This document shows, piece after piece, positions 12,953-24,452 of a stretch of 64,000 nt of DNA. The stretch lies in the NCBI RefSeq assembly GCF_009498455.1, contig NZ_CP045644.1:2235001-2299000 (forward strand), written 5' to 3'. Below the pieces are notes generated by a model. The model was not told the origin of the DNA. It searched no databases and saw nothing but the letters and a program-made list of their open reading frames with translations. Source of the DNA: Variovorax paradoxus. GTDB taxonomy: Bacteria > Pseudomonadota > Gammaproteobacteria > Burkholderiales > Burkholderiaceae_C. A program made the translations under genes and the position numbers. Each line of letters begins with the position of its first letter. The stretch's first letter is position 1.

Positions 12953-14200
12953 GTGAAGCACCATCACCGCCCCAAGCCTGCCGCGCCGCCCGCTGCTGAC
13001 GGCGGGGGCACGCCTCGATCGAGAGGCCCGGTGCTCGAAGTCTTCCTCGCCTTTCTCGCGCTCGGCCTGACCTCCTTCGGCGGCCCGGTGGCGCACCTCG
13101 GCTACTTCCGCGCGGAGTTCGTCGAGCGTCGCAAGTGGCTCGACGACAAGAGCTATTCCGACCTCGTGGCGCTGTGCCAGTTCTTGCCCGGACCCGCGAG
13201 CAGCCAGGTCGGCATTGCCCTGGGGCTCGGCCGCGCGGGGTGGGGCGGGGCGCTGGCAGCGTGGCTCGGGTTCACGCTGCCGTCCGCCGTGGCGCTTATC
13301 CTCTTTGCGGCCGGCGTCACGCATTGGGCGGGTCTTGCCCAATCGGGCGCCGTGCACGGGCTGAAGGTCGTCGCGGTGGCCGTCGTCGCGCAGGCAGTGT
13401 GGGGCATGGCGAAGTCGCTGTGCCCCGACCGGTTGCGCGCGGGTGTGGCCATCGTCGCGGCGCTGCTGGTGCTCGCGGTGCCTTCGGCCATGGGGCAGAT
13501 CGTCGCCATCGTCGCCGGGGGCGTTGTCGGTCGATGGGCGCTGCAGCTCGGCCCCCTTCCCGCCGCGCAGCACCGCGACCACGGCGTGCGCAAGTCGACC
13601 GGCGCCGCGCTGCTGGGCCTGTTCGCCGTCCTGCTCGTCGCACTGCCGATGCTGGCGGAGGCGACGCAGTGGCCGGCGCTGTCCGTCCTCGCGTCCTTCT
13701 ATCGCTCGGGCGCGCTGGTGTTCGGTGGCGGTCACGTCGTGCTGCCCTTGCTGCAGGCGGGCGTGGTGCCTACAGGACTGGTCTCGAACGACGTGTTCCT
13801 GGCCGGCTACGGCGCGGCCCAGGCCGTGCCGGGGCCCTTGTTCACGTTCGCGGCCTTCCTTGGCGCCGCCATGCCGGGACCGTTCGGCGGCTGGGTGGGC
13901 GGCGTGGCGCTGTTGCTGGCGATCTTCCTGCCCGCCTTCCTGCTGGTGGCCGGCGCGCTGCCGTTCTGGGAGACGCTGCGCCAGCGCGATGGGGTCCAGC
14001 GCGCGATGGCGGGCGTGAACGCGGCGGTCGTCGGCGTGCTGCTCGCCGCGCTCTACGACCCGGTGTGGACGAGCGCCATCCACTCGAAGGCCGACTTCGG
14101 CCTCGCGCTGGCCGCCTTCGGCTTGCTGGTCTACGCGCGCCTCTCGCCGGTGTGGGTTGTCGGGCTCGCGGCGTTCGCCGGCTGGCTGCTGGCCCTGTAA
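12953..14200 (+). CDS. chrA: Chromate transporter, two-domain ChrA
   Basis: A 415-residue membrane protein starting with GTG. It contains two homologous CHR halves: the first begins with TSFGGPVAHLGYFR and has FLPGPASSQ, the second has FGGGHVVLPLL and AVPGPLFTFA. Long hydrophobic segments alternate through both. It belongs to the CHR superfamily that exports chromate. The N-terminal 25 residues are hydrophilic and histidine- and proline-rich. No chrB regulator is adjacent. Confidence 0.9.
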   Translation: MKHHHRPKPAAPPAADGGGTPRSRGPVLEVFLAFLALGLTSFGGPVAHLGYFRAEFVERRKWLDDKSYSDLVALCQFLPGPASSQVGIALGLGRAGWGGALAAWLGFTLPSAVALILFAAGVTHWAGLAQSGAVHGLKVVAVAVVAQAVWGMAKSLCPDRLRAGVAIVAALLVLAVPSAMGQIVAIVAGGVVGRWALQLGPLPAAQHRDHGVRKSTGAALLGLFAVLLVALPMLAEATQWPALSVLASFYRSGALVFGGGHVVLPLLQAGVVPTGLVSNDVFLAGYGAAQAVPGPLFTFAAFLGAAMPGPFGGWVGGVALLLAIFLPAFLLVAGALPFWETLRQRDGVQRAMAGVNAAVVGVLLAALYDPVWTSAIHSKADFGLALAAFGLLVYARLSPVWVVGLAAFAGWLLAL

Positions 14201-15382
<1,182 letters not shown>

Positions 15383-15389
15383 TCGACGG

Positions 15390-16232
15390 TCAGCGGGCGG
15401 TGCGGCGCTTGCGGTGCCGCGCGTATTCCAGGCTGCTCACGCACACGAGCAGCCAGCCCAGGCCGGTCAGCAGGCCGGCCGCGACATCGCTCGCAAAGTG
15501 CACCTGCAGGAAGACCCGGCTGCAGGCGATGGTGACGATGGCCGCCACCGTGGCCATGGCGGCCGGCACATGCCAGCGCGCCGGCAGCAGCCGCAGCGCC
15601 AGGTACAGCAGCATCCCGTAGCTCACGATCGCGCCCGCGCTGTGGCCGCTGGGAAAGCTGAAGCTCGTTTCCAGCGCCAGCCCGTGGTCGTGCACCGGCC
15701 GGGCGCGCGCAAAGATGTGCTTGAGCGCCGGGTTCAGCACCACGATGCCGCCGAGCGCGATCACCCAGCCCAGCGCCAGACCGCGGTGTGCGTTGCGCCA
15801 CAGCAGCAGCGCGACCACCCCGCACACGGGTGCGAGCAGTTGTGCGTCGCCCAGGTGCGTGAGCCAGCTGAAGCTCACGAGCGCGCCCCACGGCACGTGG
15901 GTGCCGATGGCGTCGGCGAGCGCCTGGTCGGCGCGGCCCATGGTGCGGCCGTCGCCGAGGTGCGAAGCGATCCAGGCGACCAGCACCGCCGCCGCGAGGA
16001 TCAGCACGAAGCCCAGGCCCAGACCGAGCGCCAGGCGCGATTCATCGGGCTCGCCGGTGTCGGGCAGCGAATGGCGCCGTTGCAGCATCCGGCAGCCGAG
16101 GCCGGCACCGAGCACCGACACGGTCAGCGCGAGCGCGAACCAGGCCAGGGCGTGCTCGCCCAGCTGTTGTGCAAGAAGAACCAAGGGGGAAGAAGAAAGA
16201 AGAAGGGTGTCCGCAGGAGGCATGCGGCGCAA
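15390..16232 (-). CDS. PAP2-family membrane phosphatase
   Basis: A 280-residue membrane protein with about six helices and the three PAP2 motifs: K171-xxxxxx-RP in KHIFARARP, PSGHS at 194-198 and SRVFLQVHFASD (S238, R239, H245, D249). Likely acts on a lipid phosphate such as undecaprenyl pyrophosphate or phosphatidic acid; this cannot be fixed from sequence. It follows a lipid kinase and a phosphoesterase on the same strand. Confidence 0.88.
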   Translation of the reverse strand: MRRMPPADTLLLSSSPLVLLAQQLGEHALAWFALALTVSVLGAGLGCRMLQRRHSLPDTGEPDESRLALGLGLGFVLILAAAVLVAWIASHLGDGRTMGRADQALADAIGTHVPWGALVSFSWLTHLGDAQLLAPVCGVVALLLWRNAHRGLALGWVIALGGIVVLNPALKHIFARARPVHDHGLALETSFSFPSGHSAGAIVSYGMLLYLALRLLPARWHVPAAMATVAAIVTIACSRVFLQVHFASDVAAGLLTGLGWLLVCVSSLEYARHRKRRTAR

Positions 16233-16234
16233 CC

Positions 16235-17062
16235 CTAAGGGCCTGCCGCGCGGCTGGCAAGCGGAAGCCGCAATAGGTCGACAAGCTTGAAGGCTTTGGC
16301 CGCCGCCGAATGGTCCCAGCGTTCGACCACGCAGACGCGCTGCGCGCCGTCGCCGGGCGCTTCCGTGCGCAGCACGTTCACCGAATTGGGCGCGTCCGAG
16401 CGCACGCGCGTCGACACCGCGGTGCCGGCCTGCACCGCCCAGGCGGTGGGCGGACAGCCCTGAAAGTGCTCGTCGAGCGGACGAACGAAGGGCAGGTGGA
16501 TGTGGCCGCCGACGATCAGGTCGGCGCCCGCCGCCGTCCAGCGAGCGACCGCCGCGTCGCGCCCGTGCAGGCGGTTCGAGCGGTCTTCAGGCCGTGTCAC
16601 CAGCACCGGCTGGTGCGTCACGACCACGCGCACCTGCCGGGGCGTGGCGTGCGCCAGCCGGGCCGCGACGCGCTCGACCTGTGCGGGCGACACCTCGCCG
16701 TCTTCGTGCCGGTACCAGCGCGTCGTGTTGACCGTGACCACCAGCCAGTCGTCGCAGGCGAACACCGGCTCCAGGTCGGTGCCGAAGGCTTCCGTGTAGC
16801 GACCGTAGGGCGAGAAGGCGCGCGCCGCCAGCTGGAACAGCGGGATGTCGTGGTTGCCCGGAATCGCGACCACCGGCGCCGCGAGCCGGTCGGCAAAAGC
16901 GCGCGCTGCCGCGAACTGGCGGCGCGTGGCGCGCTGCGTGATGTCGCCCGACAGCAGCACCGCCTGCGGTGCCAGCGCGTGCGCGAGGCGCTCGAGCGCT
17001 TGCAGCACCTCGGGCTGCTCGGTGCCGAAGTGCGGGTCGGACACTTGCAGCAGGCAGCTCAT
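16235..17062 (-). CDS. Calcineurin-like metallophosphoesterase (CpdA/Icc-like)
   Basis: A 275-residue soluble phosphoesterase. Metal-binding motifs appear in order: SDPHFG, SGDITQRA, GNHD, VVTHQPV and GGHIHLP. This is the class III cyclic nucleotide phosphodiesterase type, but the real substrate is open. The start at 17062 (MSCLLQVSD) overlaps the stop of the upstream lipid kinase (ATGA) and gives a normal family N-terminus. Confidence 0.88.
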   Translation of the reverse strand: MSCLLQVSDPHFGTEQPEVLQALERLAHALAPQAVLLSGDITQRATRRQFAAARAFADRLAAPVVAIPGNHDIPLFQLAARAFSPYGRYTEAFGTDLEPVFACDDWLVVTVNTTRWYRHEDGEVSPAQVERVAARLAHATPRQVRVVVTHQPVLVTRPEDRSNRLHGRDAAVARWTAAGADLIVGGHIHLPFVRPLDEHFQGCPPTAWAVQAGTAVSTRVRSDAPNSVNVLRTEAPGDGAQRVCVVERWDHSAAAKAFKLVDLLRLPLASRAAGP

Positions 17063-18027
17063 GGCCGCGCCGCCTCCAGCTCGGGCGCGCTGTCGGGCCG
17101 CACCAGCCACAGCGGGTCGGGCGCCACGCGGAACAGCAGGGGCATGTCGACCCAGTCGATCTCGCCGTCGGTCGCGATCTTCACGCGGCGCGGCGTGCGC
17201 AGCCGGCCGGCCTTCACCGTCATCGACTCGAACGGAAAGCTCAGCACCTCGTCGGCATCGCCCAGCCGCCCGAGCGCGCCGCGCACCAGCAGCCCCGGCA
17301 TCGCCAGCAGGCCGACCGGCTTGAGCGCCACGGCGGTCAGCTGGCCCTGCTCGGGCGCCTCTGCGTGGTCGACGCCCGCCTGCATCAGCTGCAGCGGGTT
17401 GTTGCCCACGAACAGCGTGGGCGTGCGGATGTCGCGCTCATGGCCGTGCGAGGCAATGCGCAGCTGCCAGTGGCGATGGCGTCCGCGCAGCACCGTCAGC
17501 AGGCCCGAGTAGAAGGCGATCCAGCGGTGGCGGCCGAAGCGCGCCTTGTGGCTTTCGCGCTCTTCCAGCAGATCGGCATACAGGCCCATGCTGGCGTTGA
17601 CCAGAAACACGCGGTCGTTCACCAGCCCCACCTGCACGGGCCGGGGCTGCTGCGTGAGCAGCACCTGCAGCGCCTGCGCCGTGTCGCGCGGAATGCCGTG
17701 GGTGCGGCTGAAATAGTTGAAGGTGCCCTGCGGCAGCACGCCGAAAGGGCAGCCGCTGCCGAGCGTGGCCTGGGCCACGGCATTGATGGTGCCGTCGCCG
17801 CCCGCGGCCACCACCACGCCGCCCACGGCGCGGGCACGCTCGACCGCCTCGCGCGCCAGTGCCTGCACGCGGCCGGGGCCGTCCACGAGGAACACGCGGT
17901 GCCGGCGGCCGTCTGCCTCGAAGGCTTCGTCGATGACCTGCCGGGCCTGTGCGGCGCTCTCGCTGCCGGAGCCGGCATTGAGCACGATGAAAAAGGGAGC
18001 GTCGGGGCCGATGTGGGGCGGTGCCAT
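17059..18027 (-). CDS. Diacylglycerol kinase-family lipid kinase
   Basis: A 322-residue soluble kinase of the DAGK/YegS/LCB5 type. The N-terminal catalytic domain has NAGSGS and the nucleotide motif [11 protein letters not shown]. The C-terminal beta-sandwich domain ends near [12 protein letters not shown]. It phosphorylates a lipid (diacylglycerol or a sphingoid-like lipid). Start at 18027 (MAPPHIGPD) chosen since the region upstream looks non-coding. It diverges from glyQ. Confidence 0.88.
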   Translation of the reverse strand: MAPPHIGPDAPFFIVLNAGSGSESAAQARQVIDEAFEADGRRHRVFLVDGPGRVQALAREAVERARAVGGVVVAAGGDGTINAVAQATLGSGCPFGVLPQGTFNYFSRTHGIPRDTAQALQVLLTQQPRPVQVGLVNDRVFLVNASMGLYADLLEERESHKARFGRHRWIAFYSGLLTVLRGRHRHWQLRIASHGHERDIRTPTLFVGNNPLQLMQAGVDHAEAPEQGQLTAVALKPVGLLAMPGLLVRGALGRLGDADEVLSFPFESMTVKAGRLRTPRRVKIATDGEIDWVDMPLLFRVAPDPLWLVRPDSAPELEAARP

Positions 18028-18106
18028 GCAGTGAGAGAGGGGGAAAGCGCGGGAAAGTGCCGAAAGCGGCGGGAAACGCGCAAATGAGCGCGGGGCTCGG
18101 CTTTGT

Positions 18107-18157
18107 CCCACAGCCGCACGGGCCGCCGCGGCAGCCGGCATCCCGAGCGGCTGTGGG
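18107..18157. repeat. Inverted repeat in the lipid-kinase/glyQ divergent region
   Basis: An 11-bp perfect inverted repeat, CCCACAGCCGC at 18107 and GCGGCTGTGGG at 18147, with 29 bases between. A second small hairpin (GTGGGAG...CTCCCAC) follows. It lies in the promoter region of glyQ. It could be an operator or an RNA structure; there is no T run to make it a terminator. Confidence 0.4.
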
Positions 18158-18254
18158 AGAGTTGCCCTCCCACGACCGTAAAATCGTCGCCTTTCGCGGC
18201 CTGTGCCGCGCCACCGTCCCGTCCAATGTCCGGCCCCCGACGCCGGCCAGCTTC

Positions 18255-19163
<909 letters not shown>

Positions 19164-19166
19164 GCG

Positions 19167-21311
19167 ATGACGACCCCCATGAACAAGAACTCCCTCCTGG
19201 TCGAACTGTTTGTCGAAGAGCTGCCGCCCAAGGCGCTGAAGAAGCTCGGCGAGGCCTTTGCCGGCGTGCTGCGCGACCAGCTCGTGGCGCAAGGCCTGGC
19301 CGAAGCCGGCTCGGTGCTCACGCCCTACGCGTCGCCGCGCCGCCTGGCCGCGCACCTCACGCACGTGGCTGAGCGCGCCGCCGACAAGGCCGTGTCGCAA
19401 AAGCTCATGCCCGTGGCCGTGGGGCTCGATGCCTCGGGCCAACCGACGCCCGCGCTGCTCAAGCGCCTGGCCGCCCTCGGCGCCGACGCCTCGGCCGTGC
19501 CTGGCCTCAAGCGCGCCATGGACGGCAAGGCCGAAGCCCTGTTCTACGAAAGCACCGCCAAGGGCGCCACGCTGGCCGAAGGCCTGCAGAAGGCGCTGGC
19601 CGAAGCCATCGCCAAGCTGCCGATTCCGAAGGTCATGAGCTACCAGCTCGAAAGCGGCTGCGACATGCCCGGCTGGAGCAGCGTGAGCTTCGTGCGCCCC
19701 GCGCACGGCCTCGTGGCGCTGCATGCCGACACCGTGGTGCCCATCGAGGCGCTGGGCCTGAAGGCCGGCCGCGAAACGCACGGCCACCGCTTCGAAGCAG
19801 CGGTCGATCCCGTGGTGCTGCGCGACGCCAACAGCTACGCGCTGCAGTTGCAGGACGACGGCGCCGTCATCGCCAGCTTTGAAGCGCGCCGCGCCGAAAT
19901 CGCACGCCAGCTCGCGGCGGCTGCGGTCAAGGTCGGCGGCGGCTCGGTGCCGATCCACGACGACGCGCTGCTCGACGAAGTGACCGCGCTGGTCGAACGT
20001 CCCAACGTGCTGGTGTGCAGCTTCGAGCCCGAGTTTCTCGAAGTGCCGCAGGAGTGCCTCATCCTCACGATGAAGGCCAACCAGAAGTACTTTCCGCTGC
20101 TCGATGCGTCGAGCAAACTCACGAACAAGTTCCTCGTCGTCAGCAACATCACGCCCGACGACGCGAGCGCGGTCATCCAGGGCAACGAGCGCGTCGTGCG
20201 CCCGCGCCTGGCCGATGCCAAGTTCTTCTTCGACCAGGACCGCAAGAAATCGCTGGCCTCGCGCGTCGAGTCGCTGGGCAAGGTGGTCTATCACAACAAG
20301 CTGGGCACGCAGGGCGAACGCGTGCAGCGCGTGATGCACATCGCGCGCGGCATCGCCGAAAAACTCGGCGACGCGACGCTGGCCGCGCAGGCGACCCAGG
20401 CCGCGCAACTGGCCAAGGCCGACCTCGTGACCGACATGGTCGGCGAGTTCCCCGAGCTGCAGGGCACCATGGGCCGCTACTACGCGCTGCACGACGGCCT
20501 CGATGCCGCCGTGGCCGACGCCATCGAAGACCACTACAAGCCGCGCTTCGCCGGCGACGAGCTGCCGCGCAACAGCGTGGGCCTCGCGGTCGCGCTGGCC
20601 GACAAGCTCGAGACGCTGGTCGGCATGTTCGGCATCGGCAACCTGCCCACCGGCGACCGCGACCCGTTCGCGCTGCGCCGCCATGCGCTGGGCGTGATCC
20701 GCATGCTGATCGAGAAAGACCTCGCGCTGGGGCTCGATGCCCTGCTGCAGGACGCCGCCGCGCAGTTCAGCGCCATCGACGGTTTCGACAGCAGCAAGGC
20801 CACGGTCGAGCTGCGCGACTTCATCCTCGATCGCCTTGCCGGCAGCCTGCGCGAGCAGGGCGCCAGCGCCCAGGAAGTCGACGCCGTGCTGGCCCCGCTG
20901 CCGCAGCGCCTGGGCGAAGTGCCCAAGCTGCTGGCGGCCGTGCGCGCCTTCGCCGCACTGCCCGCCGCCGCTGCACTCGCCGCCGCCAACAAGCGCATCG
21001 GCAACATCCTGAAGAAGGCGCCCGAAGCCGACGCCCACGTCAGCGAGTTGCTGCTGCAGGAGCCCGCCGAGAAGGCGCTGCACGCCGCCATGGCGCAGGT
21101 CGTGCCCGCTGCCAACGCCCAGTTCGACGCGGGCGACTACACCGGCTCGTTGCAGACGCTGGCCGCGCTGCGCGAACCGGTCGATGCGTTCTTCACGGAC
21201 GTGATGGTGAATGCCGAGCAGGCCGACCTGCGGCTGAACCGCCTGGGCCTGCTGATGTCGCTGCACGCCGCGATGAACCGCGTCGCGCAGCTCGAGCGGC
21301 TGGCTGTCTGA
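19167..21311 (+). CDS. glyS: Glycine--tRNA ligase beta subunit
   Basis: A 714-residue beta chain carrying tRNA recognition. It begins LLVELFVEELPPKAL, the normal N-terminus, and shows the family stretches FLEVPQECLILTMK and GNLPTGDRDPFALRR. A second in-frame ATG at 19179 is an equally possible start. It is cotranscribed with glyQ and followed closely by gmhB and plsC, an arrangement common in Comamonadaceae. Confidence 0.97.
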   Translation: MTTPMNKNSLLVELFVEELPPKALKKLGEAFAGVLRDQLVAQGLAEAGSVLTPYASPRRLAAHLTHVAERAADKAVSQKLMPVAVGLDASGQPTPALLKRLAALGADASAVPGLKRAMDGKAEALFYESTAKGATLAEGLQKALAEAIAKLPIPKVMSYQLESGCDMPGWSSVSFVRPAHGLVALHADTVVPIEALGLKAGRETHGHRFEAAVDPVVLRDANSYALQLQDDGAVIASFEARRAEIARQLAAAAVKVGGGSVPIHDDALLDEVTALVERPNVLVCSFEPEFLEVPQECLILTMKANQKYFPLLDASSKLTNKFLVVSNITPDDASAVIQGNERVVRPRLADAKFFFDQDRKKSLASRVESLGKVVYHNKLGTQGERVQRVMHIARGIAEKLGDATLAAQATQAAQLAKADLVTDMVGEFPELQGTMGRYYALHDGLDAAVADAIEDHYKPRFAGDELPRNSVGLAVALADKLETLVGMFGIGNLPTGDRDPFALRRHALGVIRMLIEKDLALGLDALLQDAAAQFSAIDGFDSSKATVELRDFILDRLAGSLREQGASAQEVDAVLAPLPQRLGEVPKLLAAVRAFAALPAAAALAAANKRIGNILKKAPEADAHVSELLLQEPAEKALHAAMAQVVPAANAQFDAGDYTGSLQTLAALREPVDAFFTDVMVNAEQADLRLNRLGLLMSLHAAMNRVAQLERLAV

Positions 21312-21348
21312 CCCCATGCCCCATCCCTCCACCAGGAGCGGTTCTTCC

Positions 21349-21927
21349 ATGAAGCTCGTCATCCTCGACCGCAACGGCACGATCAACGTGCACCGCGAAG
21401 ACTTCGTCAAGAGCGACATCGAGTGGACGCCGCTGCCCGGTGCGCTCGAGGCCGTGGCGCGGCTCAACCATGCGGGTTGGCACGTGGTGGTGGCGTCGAA
21501 CCAGTCGGGCCTGGGCCGCGGCCTGTTCGACATGGCCTCGCTCAATGCCATGCACGCCAAGATGCACAAGATGCTCGCGGCCGTGGGCGGCAAGGTGGAT
21601 GCGGTGTTCTATTGCCCGCACAGCCCCGACGAGGGTTGCGACTGCCGCAAGCCCAAGGACGGGCTGTTCCTTCAGATCGGCGACCGCTTCGGCATCGACC
21701 TGAAGGGCGTGCCGACCGCGGGCGACAGCCTGCGCGACCTGCAGGCCGGCGCGTCCGCCGGCTGCGAACCGCACTTGCTGCTCACGGGCATGGGCGCGGC
21801 CTGCCGCGGGGTTCACCCGCTGCCTCCCGAATATCCGGCGGACACGAGGGTGCATGACGACCTCGCCGCCTTTGTCGACTTTCTGCTCGCGCGCGAAGCG
21901 CGGGCTGCACTGCAGGTGGCTGTCTGA
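21349..21927 (+). CDS. gmhB: D-glycero-beta-D-manno-heptose 1,7-bisphosphate 7-phosphatase (GmhB-like), altered active site
   Basis: A 192-residue HAD phosphatase of the GmhB/HisB type, acting in ADP-heptose synthesis for lipopolysaccharide. Motif I reads LDRNGTIN: the nucleophile Asp is kept but the second Asp, the acid/base of DxD, is Asn (codon AAC). Motif II (ASNQSG) and the zinc-type cysteine loop (CPHSPDEGCDCRKP) are intact, as is the DSLRDLQAG motif IV. The start follows AGGAGCG. Function may be reduced or shifted. Confidence 0.85.
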   Translation: MKLVILDRNGTINVHREDFVKSDIEWTPLPGALEAVARLNHAGWHVVVASNQSGLGRGLFDMASLNAMHAKMHKMLAAVGGKVDAVFYCPHSPDEGCDCRKPKDGLFLQIGDRFGIDLKGVPTAGDSLRDLQAGASAGCEPHLLLTGMGAACRGVHPLPPEYPADTRVHDDLAAFVDFLLAREARAALQVAV

Positions 21928-22706
21928 TGGCGTTTATCCGTTCCGTTCTCCACGCCCTGTGGATGCTTGTCACCGTGGTGCCCTGGGGCATCATCATGTG
22001 CGTCTGCTCGCTCTGGAAGCGCGGCATTCCGCTGTACTGGATGGCCGCGCGCTGGCTCGGCTGGGCGGTCGACGGTGCGCGCGTCATCATGGGCATCCGC
22101 ACGCGCGTGACCGGCATGGAAAACCTGCCGACCGACCAGCTCGCCGGCGCCGTGCTGCTGGTCAAGCACCAGTCCACGTTTGAAACCTTCCTCATGCCCA
22201 CGCTGATGCCGCATCCGCTGGCCTACGTGTTCAAGAAGGAACTGATCTACGTGCCCTTCTTCGGCTGGGCGATGGCGCGGCTGGACATGATCCACATCGA
22301 CCGCAGCCAGCGCGCGCAGGCCTTCAACAAGGTCGTGAGCCAGGGCCGCAAGCTGCTCGCGCAGGGCATCTGGATCATCATGTTCCCCGAAGGCACGCGC
22401 ATTCCGCGGGGCCAGAAGGGCACCTACAAGAGCGGCGGCACGCGCCTGGCCTGCGAAACCGGCGTGCCCGTGATCCCGATCGCCGTCACATCGGCCAAGG
22501 TCTGGCCGCGCAAGGCCTTCGTGAAGCGCCCCGGCGTGGTCGACGTGTCGATCGGCCCGGCGATCTCGAGCGTGGGCCGCAAGCCCGACGAGCTGATGCG
22601 CGAAGTCGAAGCCTGGATCGAGGCCGAGATGCGCCGCCTCGACCCTGAGGCCTACAGCGACAGCGCGGTGCAGCCGCAGCAGGCGTTGCCGCGCGAAGCG
22701 GGCTGA
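21927..22706 (+). CDS. plsC: 1-acyl-sn-glycerol-3-phosphate acyltransferase
   Basis: A 259-residue membrane acyltransferase that makes phosphatidic acid from lysophosphatidic acid and an acyl donor. A hydrophobic N-terminal helix (about residues 10-30) precedes the acyltransferase motif KHQSTFET, an Hx4E variant of the usual Hx4D that is common in betaproteobacteria. FPEGTRIPRG is the second motif. Its ATG overlaps the gmhB stop (TGATG). Confidence 0.93.
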   Translation: MAFIRSVLHALWMLVTVVPWGIIMCVCSLWKRGIPLYWMAARWLGWAVDGARVIMGIRTRVTGMENLPTDQLAGAVLLVKHQSTFETFLMPTLMPHPLAYVFKKELIYVPFFGWAMARLDMIHIDRSQRAQAFNKVVSQGRKLLAQGIWIIMFPEGTRIPRGQKGTYKSGGTRLACETGVPVIPIAVTSAKVWPRKAFVKRPGVVDVSIGPAISSVGRKPDELMREVEAWIEAEMRRLDPEAYSDSAVQPQQALPREAG

Positions 22707-22732
22707 CGCGCCTGCCTCAGACCGGACCCGAC

Positions 22733-23704
22733 ATGCGGGGAATGCTGCAGTTCACGATGGACCTCTTCGAGGGGTTGGGGAGCACGCCAGCGCCTGCTGC
22801 TGCTCCGCCGCGGCGGCCGAGGAAGAAGGCGCCAGCGCCTGTGCCGCCTGCGGCTCCCGTGCCGGTGGTGGCTGCCACGCCTTTGTCCATCGAGCCCGTT
22901 GATCCGCGTCCTGCGGTGCCGTTGGCCGACACGTTGACGCTGGCGAAGTTTGCGCATCCACAAGCGACGCGTGAAGTGGTGCTGGGGTCGGCGCGCGTGG
23001 CCTACGAGTTCAAGCGCGGGCAGCGCAAGACCATCGGTTTTCTTGTGGGCGCCGAAGGCTTGTCGGTGCGTGCGCCGCGGTGGGTCACGCTGCGCGATGT
23101 CGATGCGGCGGTGCGGGAGAAGGCAGACTGGATTCTGCGCAAGCTGGCGGAGACGCAGCAGCGCAATGCGCGTGTCGAGGCGACGCGGATTGCTTGGGAA
23201 GATGGGGCGGAGTTTCCTTTTCTTGGCGAGCTGGTGGTGATCCGGCTCGATCCGAAACACGGGTTTGCCAGCGTCGGCGGCACGCTCGACCCCGCTGTCG
23301 AAGGCGGTGGCCCGCGGACGCTGCGGCTGGCTGTGGCGCAGAACGCGGCGCCTTCGCAGATTCGGGATGCGGCGCAGGCCTGGTTGATGCGACAGGCGAG
23401 GAAGCTGTTCATCGAGCGGCTGGATCACTTTGCGCCGCTGCTGGGGGTGTCATGGCAGAAGCTGTCGCTGTCTAACGCCGCTACGCGGTGGGGGAGTGCG
23501 AGTGCGGATGGGTCGATTCGGTTGAACTGGCGGTTGATTCACTTTCGGTTGTCTGTGATCGACTACGTTGTGGCGCATGAGCTGGCGCATCTGCGGGTGA
23601 TGGATCATTCGCATCGGTTTTGGGAGACCGTTGAGAGTGTTGTGCCTGACTATGGGGTGCTGAGGCAGCAGTTGAAGGATGAGGCTGTGCCTCGGTGGGG
23701 CTGA
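22733..23704 (+). CDS. YgjP-like (DUF45) M48 metallopeptidase
   Basis: A protein of up to 323 residues. The N-terminal 50 residues are rich in Pro and Ala and low in complexity. The DUF45/SprT-like zinc domain ends with HELAHLRVMDHSHRFW, giving H282, E283 and H286 plus a downstream His as third ligand. The YgjP family has the fold of a zinc peptidase; its substrate is unknown. The start may instead be at 22742 or 22757. Confidence 0.85.
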   Translation: MRGMLQFTMDLFEGLGSTPAPAAAPPRRPRKKAPAPVPPAAPVPVVAATPLSIEPVDPRPAVPLADTLTLAKFAHPQATREVVLGSARVAYEFKRGQRKTIGFLVGAEGLSVRAPRWVTLRDVDAAVREKADWILRKLAETQQRNARVEATRIAWEDGAEFPFLGELVVIRLDPKHGFASVGGTLDPAVEGGGPRTLRLAVAQNAAPSQIRDAAQAWLMRQARKLFIERLDHFAPLLGVSWQKLSLSNAATRWGSASADGSIRLNWRLIHFRLSVIDYVVAHELAHLRVMDHSHRFWETVESVVPDYGVLRQQLKDEAVPRWG

Positions 23705-23720
23705 TGTTTTTCGTTTGCTT

Positions 23721-24425
23721 CCCGAGGCCGGGAGTTCCGCCCGGCGGCGGACTCACTTTCTTTTGCTTCGCCAAAAGAAAGTAAGCAAAGAAAAGGCGAC
23801 CCCACTGTCTGCGTCCCTTCGCTTCGCTGCGGGCAACCTGCGGTGCTCACGTTTCGCGGGGTCTCGCAGAACTCGCTGCGCTCAAACAGCTGCGAGCCCT
23901 GATCCGCGAAACGCTGCGCTCCTCGGCGCAGCCAGAGGGGATTTGGACACCGGACGGGCCTTTGCTTCGCTCGGCTTGGGATCGGGCCTTCGCTGCGCTC
24001 GGCGGGCGGACTTGCTCCCTCTCCCCTTGGGGAGAGGGTTGGGGTGAGGGTCCGCGGCACAGAAACACCGCTTCGCGCGCATGAAGGCCGATGCCCTCAC
24101 CCCCGCCCTCTCCCAAGGGGAGAGGGAGCAATGCAAGCCGAGCGTAGCAAAGGCTCGTGAGGTATTCAGCTGCCGAGCAAAGCGATGGCCCGCTCGGTAT
24201 CAAAGCCCTTCTGTATGCGCCGAGGAGCGCAGCGTTTCGCGGATCAGGGCTCGCCCTTGTTTGAGCGAAGCGAGTTTGGGCGAGACCCCGCGAAACGTGA
24301 GCACCGCAGGTTGCCCGCAGCGAAGCGGAGGGACGCAGACAGCAGGGTCGCCTTTCTTTTGCCTACGTTTCTTTGGCGAAGCAAAGAAAAGTAGGTCGGC
24401 CGCCGGGCCGAGACCCGGCCTCGGA
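23721..24425. repeat. Large imperfect inverted repeat, about 210-bp arms
   Basis: A gene-free stretch between two convergent genes. The left arm (23721-23935) and right arm (24214-24425) are diverged inverted copies. Both contain the ACTTTCTTTTGCTTCGCC/AAAGAAA segment, the ACGTTTCGCGGGGTCTCG segment and GATCCGCGAAACGCTGCGCT. A smaller palindrome (24012-24132) sits between them. Similar sequences are dispersed in Comamonadaceae genomes, which is known to me only in general terms. No convincing coding potential was seen. Confidence 0.8.
24012..24132. repeat. Inner intergenic palindrome (REP-like)
   Basis: Arms TTGCTCCCTCTCCCCTTGG... (24012-24050) and its near-perfect complement (24093-24132, ending AAGGGGAGAGGGAGCAA) flank a 42-base loop. 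Each arm also folds on itself (CTCCCC TTGG GGAGAG). It resembles the elements at 47535, 59265 and 59385. Confidence 0.8.
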
Positions 24426-24452
24426 ACTCAACCAGCCCCGAGCGCCAAAAAA

